DNA of 32,289 nt from a virus, in IMG/VR virus record IMGVR_UViG_3300044825_001201, positions 1-32,289 of that record, one strand, 5' to 3'. The notes below the pieces were generated by a model. The model made no database searches. It was not told the origin of the DNA and saw only the letters and a list, made by a program, of their open reading frames with translations. Made by a program: the position numbers and the translations under genes. Positions 1-7,386 of this stretch are shown here, piece after piece. The first letter of the stretch is position 1, and each line of letters opens with the position of its first letter.

Positions 1-878
1 GTCCTGTGCAGACTGTTGTGGCCGATGTGATTCGCAGCCTCATCCAAGCAGGCCCCGGAAAAGTCCTTTACGCGGCAGACTTCGCGGCCATTGAAGCGCG
101 TGTGCTGGCGTGGATTGCGGGGCAAGACAGCCTCGTAAAACAGTTTGCCGATGGCGATGATATTTACTGCAATTTTGGAAGTATCATCTACAATAAACCT
201 ATCAACAAGAAGCAACATCCCCGTGAGCGCCAAGTAGCCAAAGCGGCTGTATTGGGTCTTGGCTACGCCATGGGTGCGCCAAAGTTCGCATTGACTTGCG
301 CCAAGGACCAAATCTTTTTGGAAGAAGAAGAATATAAGCGCGTCGTTACTTTGTATCGTGAAACTTATCACCACATCCCAAAACTGTGGTATGCTTTGGA
401 GCGTGCGGCCATCAAGGCTATCAACAACCCCACCAAAGTTGTCACGCTCCGCAACATGAAGTTCAGGATGCGTGACGACAACTTGCGCCTGCTTCTCCCC
501 TCGGGCCGCGCGCTCAACTATCCAAAGGCCAAGGTCGAAGCGGTCAAGACGCCTTGGGGCGAGACGAAGCAAGGCGTTGTGATTGGTGCAGTGAATGCCC
601 TGACGCGCAAGTGGGAACGCACCGTGGTCAGCCCAGGCACGTTCACAGAGAACGTGGTGCAGGCCGTGTCGCGTGACCTGATGGTGGAGTCCATGTTCCG
701 ACTGGAGCGGCACAATTACCCGGTCGTGCTGACAGTCCACGATGAGGTCGTTTCTGAGGTTGACGAGGGCTACGGAGACGTGGCAGAGTATGAAGCGTTG
801 GTAGCGGCCACGCCCGAATGGGCGGCGGGGCTGCCGGTAAAGGCAGAAGGCTGGTCAGGCAAAAGGTATAGGAAGTAA
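1..878 (+). CDS. DNA polymerase I-like (family A), C-terminal part, truncated by window edge
   Basis: Template-directed DNA synthesis, presumably the phage replicative polymerase. The reading frame is open to the left edge, so only the palm/fingers C-terminal portion is visible; the GTG at 6 is not a convincing start. Motif A (AADFAAIEARVLAW) supplies the first catalytic Asp. The O-helix motif B begins with Arg at 228-230 (RQVAK...GLGYAMG). Motif C is VHDEV near 735. Counting from RQVAK, the residue equivalent to E. coli Phe762 is Leu, codon 252-254. The exonuclease domain, if present, lies upstream of the window. The gene ends 1 nt before the next ATG, and an AGGAAG ribosome site for that gene lies inside this one. 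Family assignment is secure because all three polymerase motifs are intact and in order. Confidence 0.95.
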   Translation, partial: PVQTVVADVIRSLIQAGPGKVLYAADFAAIEARVLAWIAGQDSLVKQFADGDDIYCNFGSIIYNKPINKKQHPRERQVAKAAVLGLGYAMGAPKFALTCAKDQIFLEEEEYKRVVTLYRETYHHIPKLWYALERAAIKAINNPTKVVTLRNMKFRMRDDNLRLLLPSGRALNYPKAKVEAVKTPWGETKQGVVIGAVNALTRKWERTVVSPGTFTENVVQAVSRDLMVESMFRLERHNYPVVLTVHDEVVSEVDEGYGDVAEYEALVAATPEWAAGLPVKAEGWSGKRYRK

Positions 879-879
879 A

Positions 880-1296
880 ATGCCCGGAACACTCGTCTAC
901 AAGAAGTTCATCTCCAAGCAAGATGTGCTTGAAGGCTTCCCCTACACGATTTTTCTCTTTGGCGACAACATGCGTCGCCAAGGTTACGGTGGTCAGGCTG
1001 CAACCATGCGCGGCCACCCCAACAGCTTCGGCGTGCCTACAAAGTGGGCACCCGACTCGCAAACGAGTTCGTATTTTAAGGACGAAGATTGGGAGTTTGT
1101 CGAAGATGCTATCCGCTTTCCATTTATGATTGCGCTTGCATGGCTAAAGGCGGGAAGAACAGTTGTAGTCCCGCATGATGGGCTTGGCACAGGATTGGCT
1201 GAATTGCCAACTCGTGCGCCAAAAATCTTTGAGGCAATCAAGTCAAGAACCGCAACACTAGAAGTATTCGCTAACACCGTCAAGCACGAGGACTAA
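880..1296 (+). CDS. Conserved phage protein of unknown function (GDNMRRQGYGGQA family)
   Basis: 138 residues. Starts at ATG 880 behind AGGAAG (about 869-874). The N-terminal half has a glycine-rich signature, FGDNMRRQGYGGQA, followed by MRGHPNSFGVPTKW. A later stretch, VVVPHDGLGTGLAELPTRAP, has an alternating hydrophobic strand then a Gly-rich loop, suggesting a Rossmann-like or macro-like nucleotide-binding fold. I recognise this as a small uncharacterised family found in phages and bacteria, but I know no demonstrated activity. It sits directly between the DNA polymerase and the GapR-like gene, in one plus-strand run with 1-5 nt gaps, so it is probably expressed early with replication genes. 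Function unknown; nucleotide or ADP-ribose binding is only a guess from the loop pattern. Confidence 0.8.
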   Translation: MPGTLVYKKFISKQDVLEGFPYTIFLFGDNMRRQGYGGQAATMRGHPNSFGVPTKWAPDSQTSSYFKDEDWEFVEDAIRFPFMIALAWLKAGRTVVVPHDGLGTGLAELPTRAPKIFEAIKSRTATLEVFANTVKHED

Positions 1297-1301
1297 GAAC
1301 A

Positions 1302-1553
1302 ATGAGCGACATCGGCCACAACTCCATCGCCTCTGATCGTCTGCTTTCGATCATTGAGCGTATCGAAAACCTCAATACCGAGAAGAAGGAAATCCAGTCC
1401 GCTATCTCTGATATTATGGCGGAAGCCAAGGGCGCGGGCTTCAACCCCAAGGTCATCCGCGAAATTATTAAGATGCGCGCGGAAGATGAGGCTGACAGGC
1501 AGGAGCGCGAAGCCATTCGCGACACCTACCTCAAGGCGCTCGGGATGTATTGA
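1302..1553 (+). CDS. GapR-like (DUF2312) nucleoid-associated protein
   Basis: 83 residues, close to the usual size of DUF2312 proteins. The sequence matches the family throughout: a helix (LLSIIERIENLNTEKKEIQSAI), then IMAEAKGAGFNPKVIREIIKMR, then the C-terminal DRQEREAIRDTYLKALG block. Caulobacter GapR binds overtwisted, AT-rich DNA ahead of replication forks and helps topoisomerases. The family is typical of Alphaproteobacteria and their phages, and is the best host clue here. The gene follows the upstream stop by 5 nt and lies next to the polymerase, consistent with a role on replicating phage DNA. Whether the phage copy helps replication, compacts phage DNA or competes with host GapR cannot be decided from sequence. 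Confidence 0.92.
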   Translation: MSDIGHNSIASDRLLSIIERIENLNTEKKEIQSAISDIMAEAKGAGFNPKVIREIIKMRAEDEADRQEREAIRDTYLKALGMY

Positions 1554-1557
1554 CGCC

Positions 1558-2172
1558 ATGCTCGGTTGTGCCGTCGCGCTTGTTCTACTTATGGACGTAA
1601 GCGCCAGCGTCAGCGATGCCGAATGGGTAAAGCAGCGCGACGGCACGGCTGAGGCGTTCAGTCACCCCACCATACAACGCACGATTGAAAACCTTGACGG
1701 CGGTATCGCTGTCAAGGTTTTGGCGTTCGGCGGCAAGGCAGAAGTCGTGGTGCCATGGCACACAGTCAAATTAGCCGAACAGGCTGATAGCCTATCCGCC
1801 AAAATCAAGAACGTGCCTCGCCGGGTTCAAATCGCCACGGAGATTGGCGTGGCGTTGGATACGGCTTCTAGCCACTTCGCTACCGCGCCATGCGCGCCTG
1901 AGCGCAAGGTTATTGACATATCCACGGACGGTATCGCCAGCAAAATCCTGACACAGGAAGCACGCGATAGGGCGCAGAAAGCCCAAATCACGGTGAACGC
2001 GATTGGCGTTGGCCTCAATGCTGAAATCGAAGCCTTCTTGCGTGACCACACCATAACCGAAGATGGCTTTGCGGTTATCTCGGAAGGCTGGGATGACTTT
2101 GCTTTAGCGATACGTCGTAAGATCATAAGGGAAATTGTTGGGCCGACGATCATCTATTGGCCCCGCACCTAA
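1558..2172 (+). CDS. DUF1194-type von Willebrand factor A-like protein
   Basis: 204 residues from ATG 1558, 4 nt after the gapR-like stop. The open frame continues upstream to 1354 but there it lies wholly inside the gapR-like gene, so that extension is rejected. The start of the protein is the first beta strand (VALVLLMDVSAS) carrying a MIDAS metal-site motif, D13-x-S15-x-S17. Later MIDAS-like residues are the Thr in QIATEIG and the Asp in DISTDG. The C-terminus (WDDFALAIRRKIIREIVG) matches the DUF1194 pattern. Bacterial DUF1194 proteins usually have a signal peptide; here the hydrophobic N-terminus is itself the first strand, so the protein is probably cytoplasmic. The binding partner is unknown. 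Confidence 0.85.
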   Translation: MLGCAVALVLLMDVSASVSDAEWVKQRDGTAEAFSHPTIQRTIENLDGGIAVKVLAFGGKAEVVVPWHTVKLAEQADSLSAKIKNVPRRVQIATEIGVALDTASSHFATAPCAPERKVIDISTDGIASKILTQEARDRAQKAQITVNAIGVGLNAEIEAFLRDHTITEDGFAVISEGWDDFALAIRRKIIREIVGPTIIYWPRT

Positions 2173-2245
2173 GTCAAGGCGTTGCTAAATACTACCCCAC
2201 CACGCTATTGCCGTCCTTGGCGCAACTCTGCCTAGGAGGCAATAC

Positions 2246-3061
2246 GTGGCAGTTCCCCGACCGACAAAGGCTGAGAAACGTCAAGCCCGCAAGGTCACAA
2301 AGACGAAACCCAAAACCACTACAACCCAATCGGAAGCATCGCTTCCACCACTTACCGCCAAGAATCTTTCCCAATCGCGGTATCTTTCTGGTATTCAAAA
2401 ATTCCAGCAAATATTTGCCCTTGGCCCTGCTGGCGCGGGCAAGACATACATAGCCACCCACTACGCTGTAAAAGAAATCATCGAAGAACGCTGCAAGAAG
2501 TTCATTGTGGCGCGGCCTATGATTTCTTCTGATAAGAGCGAGAATATTGGTTTTCTCCCTGGCGACTTGAACATGAAGTTCACGCCTTGGGCCATCCCTA
2601 TTCTCGATGTGATTGAGCGCCTTGTCGGCAAAGTGCGCGCTCAAGAATGGCTCCGCAAAGGCATTGTGGAGTTCGCCCCTTTCCAGTTCATGCGTGGGCG
2701 CACGTTTGGCGAGGATACGATTGTGCTTCTAGATGAGGCGCAGAATTGTACCATCGAACAGTTGCGGCTTTTTGTAACCCGCCTCGGTGATTGCAAAGCA
2801 ATCATTTCGGGCGACCCACAACAGGTCGATATCAGAAACTCAGGGCTTGAGCGGCTTGTTGCTTTGGCGCAGAAGAACAGGATTGAAGTGTCGGTCTGCA
2901 CCTTCAGGCCAAGTGACATTGTGAGAAGCAAAATCTGCCAGGAATGGGTAGAAGCATTTTCTCTTGACACAGAGGCCGAAACGGAACATAGCATCAACTT
3001 CTTATCGCGGCCTGCGCCAAATGCGCTTTTTGAGAACATGCAACTTTATGAAGCTGATTAG
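2246..3061 (+). CDS. phoH: PhoH-like P-loop ATPase
   Basis: 271 residues starting at GTG 2246, fixed by a perfect AGGAGG at 2234-2239 with a 6-nt spacer. The N-terminal ~40 residues are basic and Thr/Lys-rich. Walker A is GPAGAGKT (residues 60-67), and Walker B is IVLLDEAQN with D163/E164. The motifs ARPMISSDKSENIGFLPGD and IISGDPQQVD are typical of PhoH proteins. PhoH-family proteins are predicted RNA/nucleic-acid-dependent ATPases, very common in phages; their phage role is unsettled. It follows a 73-nt gap in which I see no clear promoter, and precedes the small HTH protein by 8 nt. Confidence 0.95.
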   Translation: MAVPRPTKAEKRQARKVTKTKPKTTTTQSEASLPPLTAKNLSQSRYLSGIQKFQQIFALGPAGAGKTYIATHYAVKEIIEERCKKFIVARPMISSDKSENIGFLPGDLNMKFTPWAIPILDVIERLVGKVRAQEWLRKGIVEFAPFQFMRGRTFGEDTIVLLDEAQNCTIEQLRLFVTRLGDCKAIISGDPQQVDIRNSGLERLVALAQKNRIEVSVCTFRPSDIVRSKICQEWVEAFSLDTEAETEHSINFLSRPAPNALFENMQLYEAD

Positions 3062-3069
3062 TCAGAACA

Positions 3070-3381
3070 ATGGCGCGGCACAATAAACCCGCGCCTGAGA
3101 TTGGATTCTGGACTGAACGCGACTTACGCCAAGCCCGTGATTGGAAGGCGGCGGGGTTCAGCCTAACGGACATTGCCAAGGCTCTGAACAGGGACGCGGA
3201 CCATGTGAGAATTAAATGGGAGTTGGATGCGTTTTCCTTAGAAATAAAACCAAAAATTACAAAAACCTGTTTGTCTTGTTCCCGACTCTTTGATAGTGTC
3301 GGGTCGCATAATCGCATTTGCGATCCATGCAAGGTCAAGCGAGCAACGAACGTGTCAGTGATCGAGGAATATGGAACATGA
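3070..3381 (+). CDS. Small HTH plus zinc-knuckle protein, putative DNA-binding regulator
   Basis: 103 residues from ATG 3070. Residues ~14-52 (WTERDLRQARDWKAAGFSLT through DHVRIKW) look like a Myb/SANT- or sigma-like helix-turn-helix that senses DNA. Residues 67-87 hold two CxxC pairs (C67-x2-C70 and C84-x2-C87), a likely zinc knuckle. The combination suggests a small transcription regulator. The stop overlaps the next start as ATGA at 3378-3381, so the two are translationally coupled. No family name is certain. Confidence 0.7.
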   Translation: MARHNKPAPEIGFWTERDLRQARDWKAAGFSLTDIAKALNRDADHVRIKWELDAFSLEIKPKITKTCLSCSRLFDSVGSHNRICDPCKVKRATNVSVIEEYGT

Positions 3382-3599
3382 CTATCCCGCTGAAGCAATG
3401 GATTGACATTGGCGAGCGCCCCCGGCATGTTGCCCCTTTGATGTGGCGCACATACCCCATGTCGCCGTTTACTGTTGGTGAAGCACGCGATTTGGCGCAG
3501 GAAAACAAGATCATCATGATGCACCGGCATGAGCCAGATCGCGTCGTGATGCAGGTTTGGATTCCAGGCACAGTCAAGAGCATTTATGGTCGGGAGTAA
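3378..3599 (+). CDS. Hypothetical small protein
   Basis: 73 residues from ATG 3378, chosen because it overlaps the upstream stop (ATGA). An in-frame ATG at 3318 lies well inside the previous gene. The sequence is mixed alpha/beta with a strand-like VVMQVWIPG near the C-terminus and no recognisable motif. It is part of a chain of small overlapping genes (3070-4227). Not recognised. Confidence 0.6.
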   Translation: MTIPLKQWIDIGERPRHVAPLMWRTYPMSPFTVGEARDLAQENKIIMMHRHEPDRVVMQVWIPGTVKSIYGRE

Positions 3600-3604
3600 G
3601 TAGG

Positions 3605-4039
3605 ATGCAGTTACCTACTGTCAAACTTCGCAACAAGCGAACAGGGCAGCTTAAAATCGTCAATCAGACGAAGTATGCGGACAATATCAGTCAGTGGTCT
3701 GATTGGTCGATTGTCTCCATGCGCGGTGGTTCTGCACCGGATGCTCTTGTCGCCCTAGAACGCGAACAGGAGCGTATCGAGGAAGCGCGCAAGCACAAGC
3801 CATCTTCGCCTGCGTATGCTGATCCCCAACGCGCTTTTGAGGCGCGGTCTGGCGCTGAGATCACGATCGCATATGCGGACGATAAGGAATATACAAAGGC
3901 GGTTCTTGATCCCGTAGATGCGCCTCCGATCCCCGAGATTGAGGATCGCGAAGTGCCTGTGATTGGCGGCAGCCAGACGGTGAAGGTCCGCAACAAGCCG
4001 GGCCGCAAACCAAAGACTTTGGAAGATGAGGTTCTGTGA
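3605..4039 (+). CDS. Hypothetical protein
   Basis: 144 residues from ATG 3605, 5 nt after the preceding stop; the open frame reaches back to 3557 but that part is inside the previous gene. Residues 1-45 look folded (VKLRNKRTGQLKIVNQTKYA, then a Trp-rich WSDWSI). The rest is charged with many Glu, Pro and Ala, ending in a basic KVRNKPGRKPKT segment, so probably disordered. The KVRNK motif near the end echoes KLRNKR at the start. No family recognised. Its stop overlaps the next ATG as TGATG. Confidence 0.65.
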   Translation: MQLPTVKLRNKRTGQLKIVNQTKYADNISQWSDWSIVSMRGGSAPDALVALEREQERIEEARKHKPSSPAYADPQRAFEARSGAEITIAYADDKEYTKAVLDPVDAPPIPEIEDREVPVIGGSQTVKVRNKPGRKPKTLEDEVL

Positions 4040-4227
4040 TGCGTGTATCCGTTGATGCGTTCGCCCTGAACGCGCTGTGCGAAGAGGCTCATCATCTTCT
4101 CCAGTTTCGAGAGTTGGTCAGCCGCGTTCGATCCTCTGTCAATGCCATTGAAGAAGCGGCGGCGGTGGAAGAAGAACCTGTAGTGAATGTTGCAGAAAGC
4201 GACATTCAAGAAGAACACGGCCAGTAA
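4039..4227 (+). CDS. Hypothetical small acidic protein
   Basis: 62 residues from ATG 4039, overlapping the upstream TGA; a GTG at 4036 would add one residue. The first half is predicted helical (CEEAHHLLQFRELVSRVRSS), and the second half is very acidic (EEAAAVEEEPVV...ESDIQEEHGQ). It sits just upstream of the glycosyltransferase-like cassette. Function not recognised. The tight overlap supports it as real. Confidence 0.5.
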   Translation: MRVSVDAFALNALCEEAHHLLQFRELVSRVRSSVNAIEEAAAVEEEPVVNVAESDIQEEHGQ

Positions 4228-4250
4228 AAACCGATCAAGAAGGACGACTT

Positions 4251-5039
4251 GTGAAGTATGTAGCGGTAACGTCTTTTAGCCAAGACGGATACGAAAAGTA
4301 TGGGCGCAACATGATTGCGTCTTTCATGGAAAACCCTATCCCGGATTGTCAGTTGTGGGTCTATTCGGACTCGCTTCTTCTACACGATACGCCCGAAACT
4401 GATTTGGTGCATTTCTTTATGCTGGATGAAGAAATGCCGTCTCAGGTGGATTTCGAGCTTCGGCACAATTCCCCGGTCTGTCACGGCAAGTTCGGCAAGT
4501 ATTATGACTACAGGTTTGACGCGGTGCGGTTCTCGCACAAACCGGCGACGCTCGCTGCGGCAGCGAACAAGATTGACTTTCTTGAGGTGGACCAAAAGCC
4601 GGAAGTGTTGATTTGGTTCGATGGCGATACCTTGTTCAAGAAGCCTATTCCCCATGACTTCTTGGGCGACCGCTTCCCGATTTGGGCGCATGTGGGGCAC
4701 TTCCCCCGTAATGGCAATCACACCGAAGCCGGTGTTCTGATGTTCCGCCTTGGCGGCAACGTCACCGTGCGCGGGCTGCTTCGTATCTTCTGGCAAGTCT
4801 ATGTTGAGGATCAGGTCTATCGCCTGCCTGCCTGGACGGATTGCCATGTGCTAGATGCGCTGATTGCTGGGGGCATGAAGGAAGGTAACATCCGTGCCGT
4901 GAACTTGGGTGACGACCTATCATTTGGAACGTCCCACCCCATCGTCAATTCTGTTTGGCGTGAGTATATCGACCATCTGAAGGGCGACCGCAAAGACAGT
5001 GGCGCTTCCTACCCAACCGACGTAACGGTGCAAGCATAA
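4251..5039 (+). CDS. Glycosyltransferase-like protein (GT-A type, DxD)
   Basis: 262 residues from GTG 4251, placed by AGAAGGA at 4238-4244 with a 6-nt spacer. The N-terminus (KYVAVTSFSQDGYEKYGRNM) resembles enzymes that use nucleotide sugars. The strand VLIWFDGDTLF carries a DxD-type metal and sugar-nucleotide site (D124-G-D126). A second Asp-containing stretch (AWTDCHVLDAL) follows. This is expected to be a retaining GT8-like or related fold that transfers a sugar to an unknown acceptor. It is the first of three cassette genes; its TAA overlaps the methyltransferase ATG (TAATG at 5037-5041). Acceptor and sugar are unknown. The activity itself is inferred from fold signatures. Confidence 0.75.
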   Translation: MKYVAVTSFSQDGYEKYGRNMIASFMENPIPDCQLWVYSDSLLLHDTPETDLVHFFMLDEEMPSQVDFELRHNSPVCHGKFGKYYDYRFDAVRFSHKPATLAAAANKIDFLEVDQKPEVLIWFDGDTLFKKPIPHDFLGDRFPIWAHVGHFPRNGNHTEAGVLMFRLGGNVTVRGLLRIFWQVYVEDQVYRLPAWTDCHVLDALIAGGMKEGNIRAVNLGDDLSFGTSHPIVNSVWREYIDHLKGDRKDSGASYPTDVTVQA

Positions 5040-5743
5040 TGTCTGATATCAAGTTTGTTGCCGGTGTTTGGATTCCCAGCACCGAAGAACATCTGCTGCC
5101 TTTCCTCAACCAATCTGCACGCAAGAGTGCGACCGGCGAAGGGAGTTACCAGCTTCATACCCTTGCCGCTTTTGTGAATTTCGTCCCGCCAAACCGACGA
5201 CGATTGGTGGCAGACGTTGGGGCGAATGTCGGGCTTTGGTCCCTGCACTTCAGCAAGGCGTTTGACCGCGTGGTTGGCTATGAACCGATCAAGGTCAATC
5301 AGAAGTGCTTTATGCTGAACACCATCAATCATCCTTCTCGCCCCACCAAGAACGTGGAACTGCGCCCCTATGCAGTTGGCGCTGAGAAGGGAGAGGTCAT
5401 CATCGAATATAAGCCCGACACCACATCGGGAACGCGGGTTGCGTCTTCTGACAAGGCGAAGTGGGCGAGCGAAGCGGAGCATTACCCGGTCGAAGTCATC
5501 ACCCTTGATAGCGAAAATCTTGATTGCCTAGACGCGCTCAAGATTGACGTAGAAGGCTATGAGTATCAGGTCATCAAGGGTGCGGAAGAAACAATCCGCA
5601 AGTTCAAGCCGATCATCTGCATTGAGCAGAAGCCTTGGGATGGTTTTGAGTGGGGACAATATGACGCGGTGGATTTGCTTATTTCTTGGGGTGCGAAGCC
5701 TGTAAACCGCGTTGTTGATGATTTCATCCTAGCGTGGGATTAA
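5039..5743 (+). CDS. FkbM-family SAM-dependent methyltransferase
   Basis: 234 residues. The SAM-binding glycine motif is LVADVGANVGLWS (D59, G61, G65), followed by an acidic strand end VVGYEP (E82). The later DALKIDVEGYEYQVIKGAE is diagnostic of FkbM proteins, which O-methylate sugars or polyketides. Placed between two glycosyltransferase-like genes with a 4-nt gap downstream, it most plausibly methylates the glycan that they assemble. The start overlaps the upstream stop. Family assignment is strong; the substrate is inferred from context only. Confidence 0.9.
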   Translation: MSDIKFVAGVWIPSTEEHLLPFLNQSARKSATGEGSYQLHTLAAFVNFVPPNRRRLVADVGANVGLWSLHFSKAFDRVVGYEPIKVNQKCFMLNTINHPSRPTKNVELRPYAVGAEKGEVIIEYKPDTTSGTRVASSDKAKWASEAEHYPVEVITLDSENLDCLDALKIDVEGYEYQVIKGAEETIRKFKPIICIEQKPWDGFEWGQYDAVDLLISWGAKPVNRVVDDFILAWD

Positions 5744-5747
5744 AGCC

Positions 5748-6488
5748 ATGGTCACTGTCTACATGGGTTATGACAGCCGAGAAGAGGAAGCCTACGAAGT
5801 TGCGGAGTTCAGCCTGAGGCGCCGCGCTTCGATCCCGGTCACCGTTGTCCCGATCAAGATTGACGAGATGCGCGACAAGGGTTTGATGTGGCGCAAGACT
5901 GAGACGCGCGATGGGAGGCTATGGGATACGATTTCAGACGCACCCCAAGCCACGGAATTTGCCATTTCCCGGTTTCTTACTCCTGTTCTGCACCGGGCCA
6001 AATATGGATACTCGGGCTGGGCGTTGTTTGTCGATTGCGACGTGTTGTTCTTGGATGACATCGCCAATCTGTTCAACTCGCTTGACAGCAAGTATGCGGT
6101 TATGTGCGTCAAGCACAATTACACCCCGTCCTCAATGCTGAAAATGGACGGGCAAGTGCAGACGCACTACAACTTCAAGAATTGGTCGTCCGTGATGGCG
6201 TTCAACTGCAATCACTTCGCCAATGACGCTTTGGATATCCGCGTTATCAATTCTGTTCCTGGCCGAGACTTGCATAGTTTCTGCTGGATTGCGGATAAGG
6301 AGAATCACATTGGCGCCTTGGCGCCAGAGTGGAATGCCTTGATTGGCGAACCCGGCCACGACATTGCAACCGCCAAGATCGCACACTATACGCTAGGCGG
6401 TCCTTGGATGGGCAATGCTATTTCGCCCGAAGCGGATGCGGTGTGGCTTGCGGAACGGGATGCCTTTCTAAAGTCCAAGACTATTTGA
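5748..6488 (+). CDS. Glycosyltransferase-like protein (DCD motif)
   Basis: 246 residues from ATG 5748. The N-terminus MVTVYMGYDSREEEAYEVAEFSL is typical of small GT-A enzymes that act on nucleotide sugars. The catalytic-type strand ALFVDCDVLFLDDI contains D96-C-D98. A C-terminal segment, KIAHYTLGGPWM, has a His-x-Thr-x-Gly-Gly-Pro pattern often seen at the end of such enzymes as a metal ligand. Only 4 nt separate it from the FkbM gene, so the three genes form one operon. The acceptor is not known. It could act on virion proteins, DNA or a cell-surface polymer. Confidence 0.8.
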   Translation: MVTVYMGYDSREEEAYEVAEFSLRRRASIPVTVVPIKIDEMRDKGLMWRKTETRDGRLWDTISDAPQATEFAISRFLTPVLHRAKYGYSGWALFVDCDVLFLDDIANLFNSLDSKYAVMCVKHNYTPSSMLKMDGQVQTHYNFKNWSSVMAFNCNHFANDALDIRVINSVPGRDLHSFCWIADKENHIGALAPEWNALIGEPGHDIATAKIAHYTLGGPWMGNAISPEADAVWLAERDAFLKSKTI

Positions 6489-6520
6489 TATAAGGCGTCC
6501 ATTCGAGGGGGCCTATAGGC

Positions 6521-7012
6521 ATGGCACTTATTCTTGAGGATGGATCAGCTAAGGTTGATTCTCAGACGTATGTGACGGGGCAGGACGTTGCCGCGTATGC
6601 CCGCTTGTATGGCCTCGCCCCTCCCGTGTCTGCGGATAGCGACATCATGAAGGCGATGCGTTATCTTGAAGGTGCATACTACAGCCGATGGATTGGCGTT
6701 AAGCGCACCGAGGAACAGGCCCTTTCCTGGCCTCGCGCTTACGCTGTCCGCCGCGATGGTTGGACCGTGGAGGAAAGCGAAATCCCCAAGGAAGTCAAAG
6801 ACGCGGTATGCGCTTTGGCGCTGCGGTCTCGAAGTGGGGACAATCTAATACCGGATTTGACTCGAAGTGATTCGGTCCTAGAAGAACAGATCGGCCCCAT
6901 CCGTGTAAAGTATGCGCAGAACGCACGGACCATTCCAATCTATCGCGATATTGAGTTTATCCTGACGCCTATCGTCACTTCACTCGGGTTCCCACGTATC
7001 ATACGCACATGA
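6521..7012 (+). CDS. Head-tail connector, annotated family DnaT-like ssDNA-binding
   Basis: 163 residues from ATG 6521 behind a GAGGGGG ribosome site (from 6505). The opening MALILEDGSAKVDSQTYVTGQD, the block AMRYLEGAYYSRWIGVKRTEEQALSWPRAYA and IPKEVKDAVCALALRS match the phage family usually labelled putative DnaT-like ssDNA-binding protein. Despite that label, these proteins lie in the head-completion slot and are thought to be the adaptor that docks on the portal. Here it heads a four-gene connector block. I therefore read it as a structural adaptor, not a replication protein. The next ATG overlaps its TGA. Confidence 0.85.
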   Translation: MALILEDGSAKVDSQTYVTGQDVAAYARLYGLAPPVSADSDIMKAMRYLEGAYYSRWIGVKRTEEQALSWPRAYAVRRDGWTVEESEIPKEVKDAVCALALRSRSGDNLIPDLTRSDSVLEEQIGPIRVKYAQNARTIPIYRDIEFILTPIVTSLGFPRIIRT

Positions 7013-7386
7013 CCACATCACTTTTTGAACGGCTACGCGACGGCGCAGGACTTCGGCTTCTTCAGAAGTATGGTGACGTGTTTCGCGTCACAAAGCGAGG
7101 CGATCAGGTCTATAACCCGTCCACGGGTTCTGTCACCACAAGCACGGCGACACAAGACATCCGGGGCAAGTCGTTTTCGCGGGATAGCCAGTTCGACGTT
7201 CCTGAATTGGCGGAGACGGCAGAGATTGAAGTCTACCTGACTGCAAGTGGTTTGACCTTCGCCCCACAACCCGGCATGACAATCGGCTCCCCGCCGACTA
7301 CGGCTCTGCCTTACAAGATTACGCGGGTGCAGCCAATCCCTGAAAGTGGCGTGGTCGTCATGTATCGCGTGATTGCACAACGATGA
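7009..7386 (+). CDS. Head closure / head-tail adaptor protein
   Basis: 125 residues, ATGA overlap with the gene before. The protein is rich in beta strands (EIEVYLTASGLTF, YKITRVQPI, VVVMYRVIAQR), with a loop around STGSVTTSTAT. That size and character fit the head-closure (stopper) protein that seals the portal. The assignment rests mainly on position between the adaptor and the tail-completion gene. No catalytic motif is present. The TGA overlaps the next ATG (7383-7386). Confidence 0.7.
   Translation: MTTSLFERLRDGAGLRLLQKYGDVFRVTKRGDQVYNPSTGSVTTSTATQDIRGKSFSRDSQFDVPELAETAEIEVYLTASGLTFAPQPGMTIGSPPTTALPYKITRVQPIPESGVVVMYRVIAQR

Noticed and set aside
1354-1557. N-terminal extension of the von Willebrand-like protein
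   Set aside because: It would be read wholly within the gapR-like gene, and the MIDAS strand starts right after ATG 1558.
6521-7012. DnaT-like replication function
   Set aside because: The family label exists, but the gene lies in the head-tail connector block, so a structural adaptor role is more likely.
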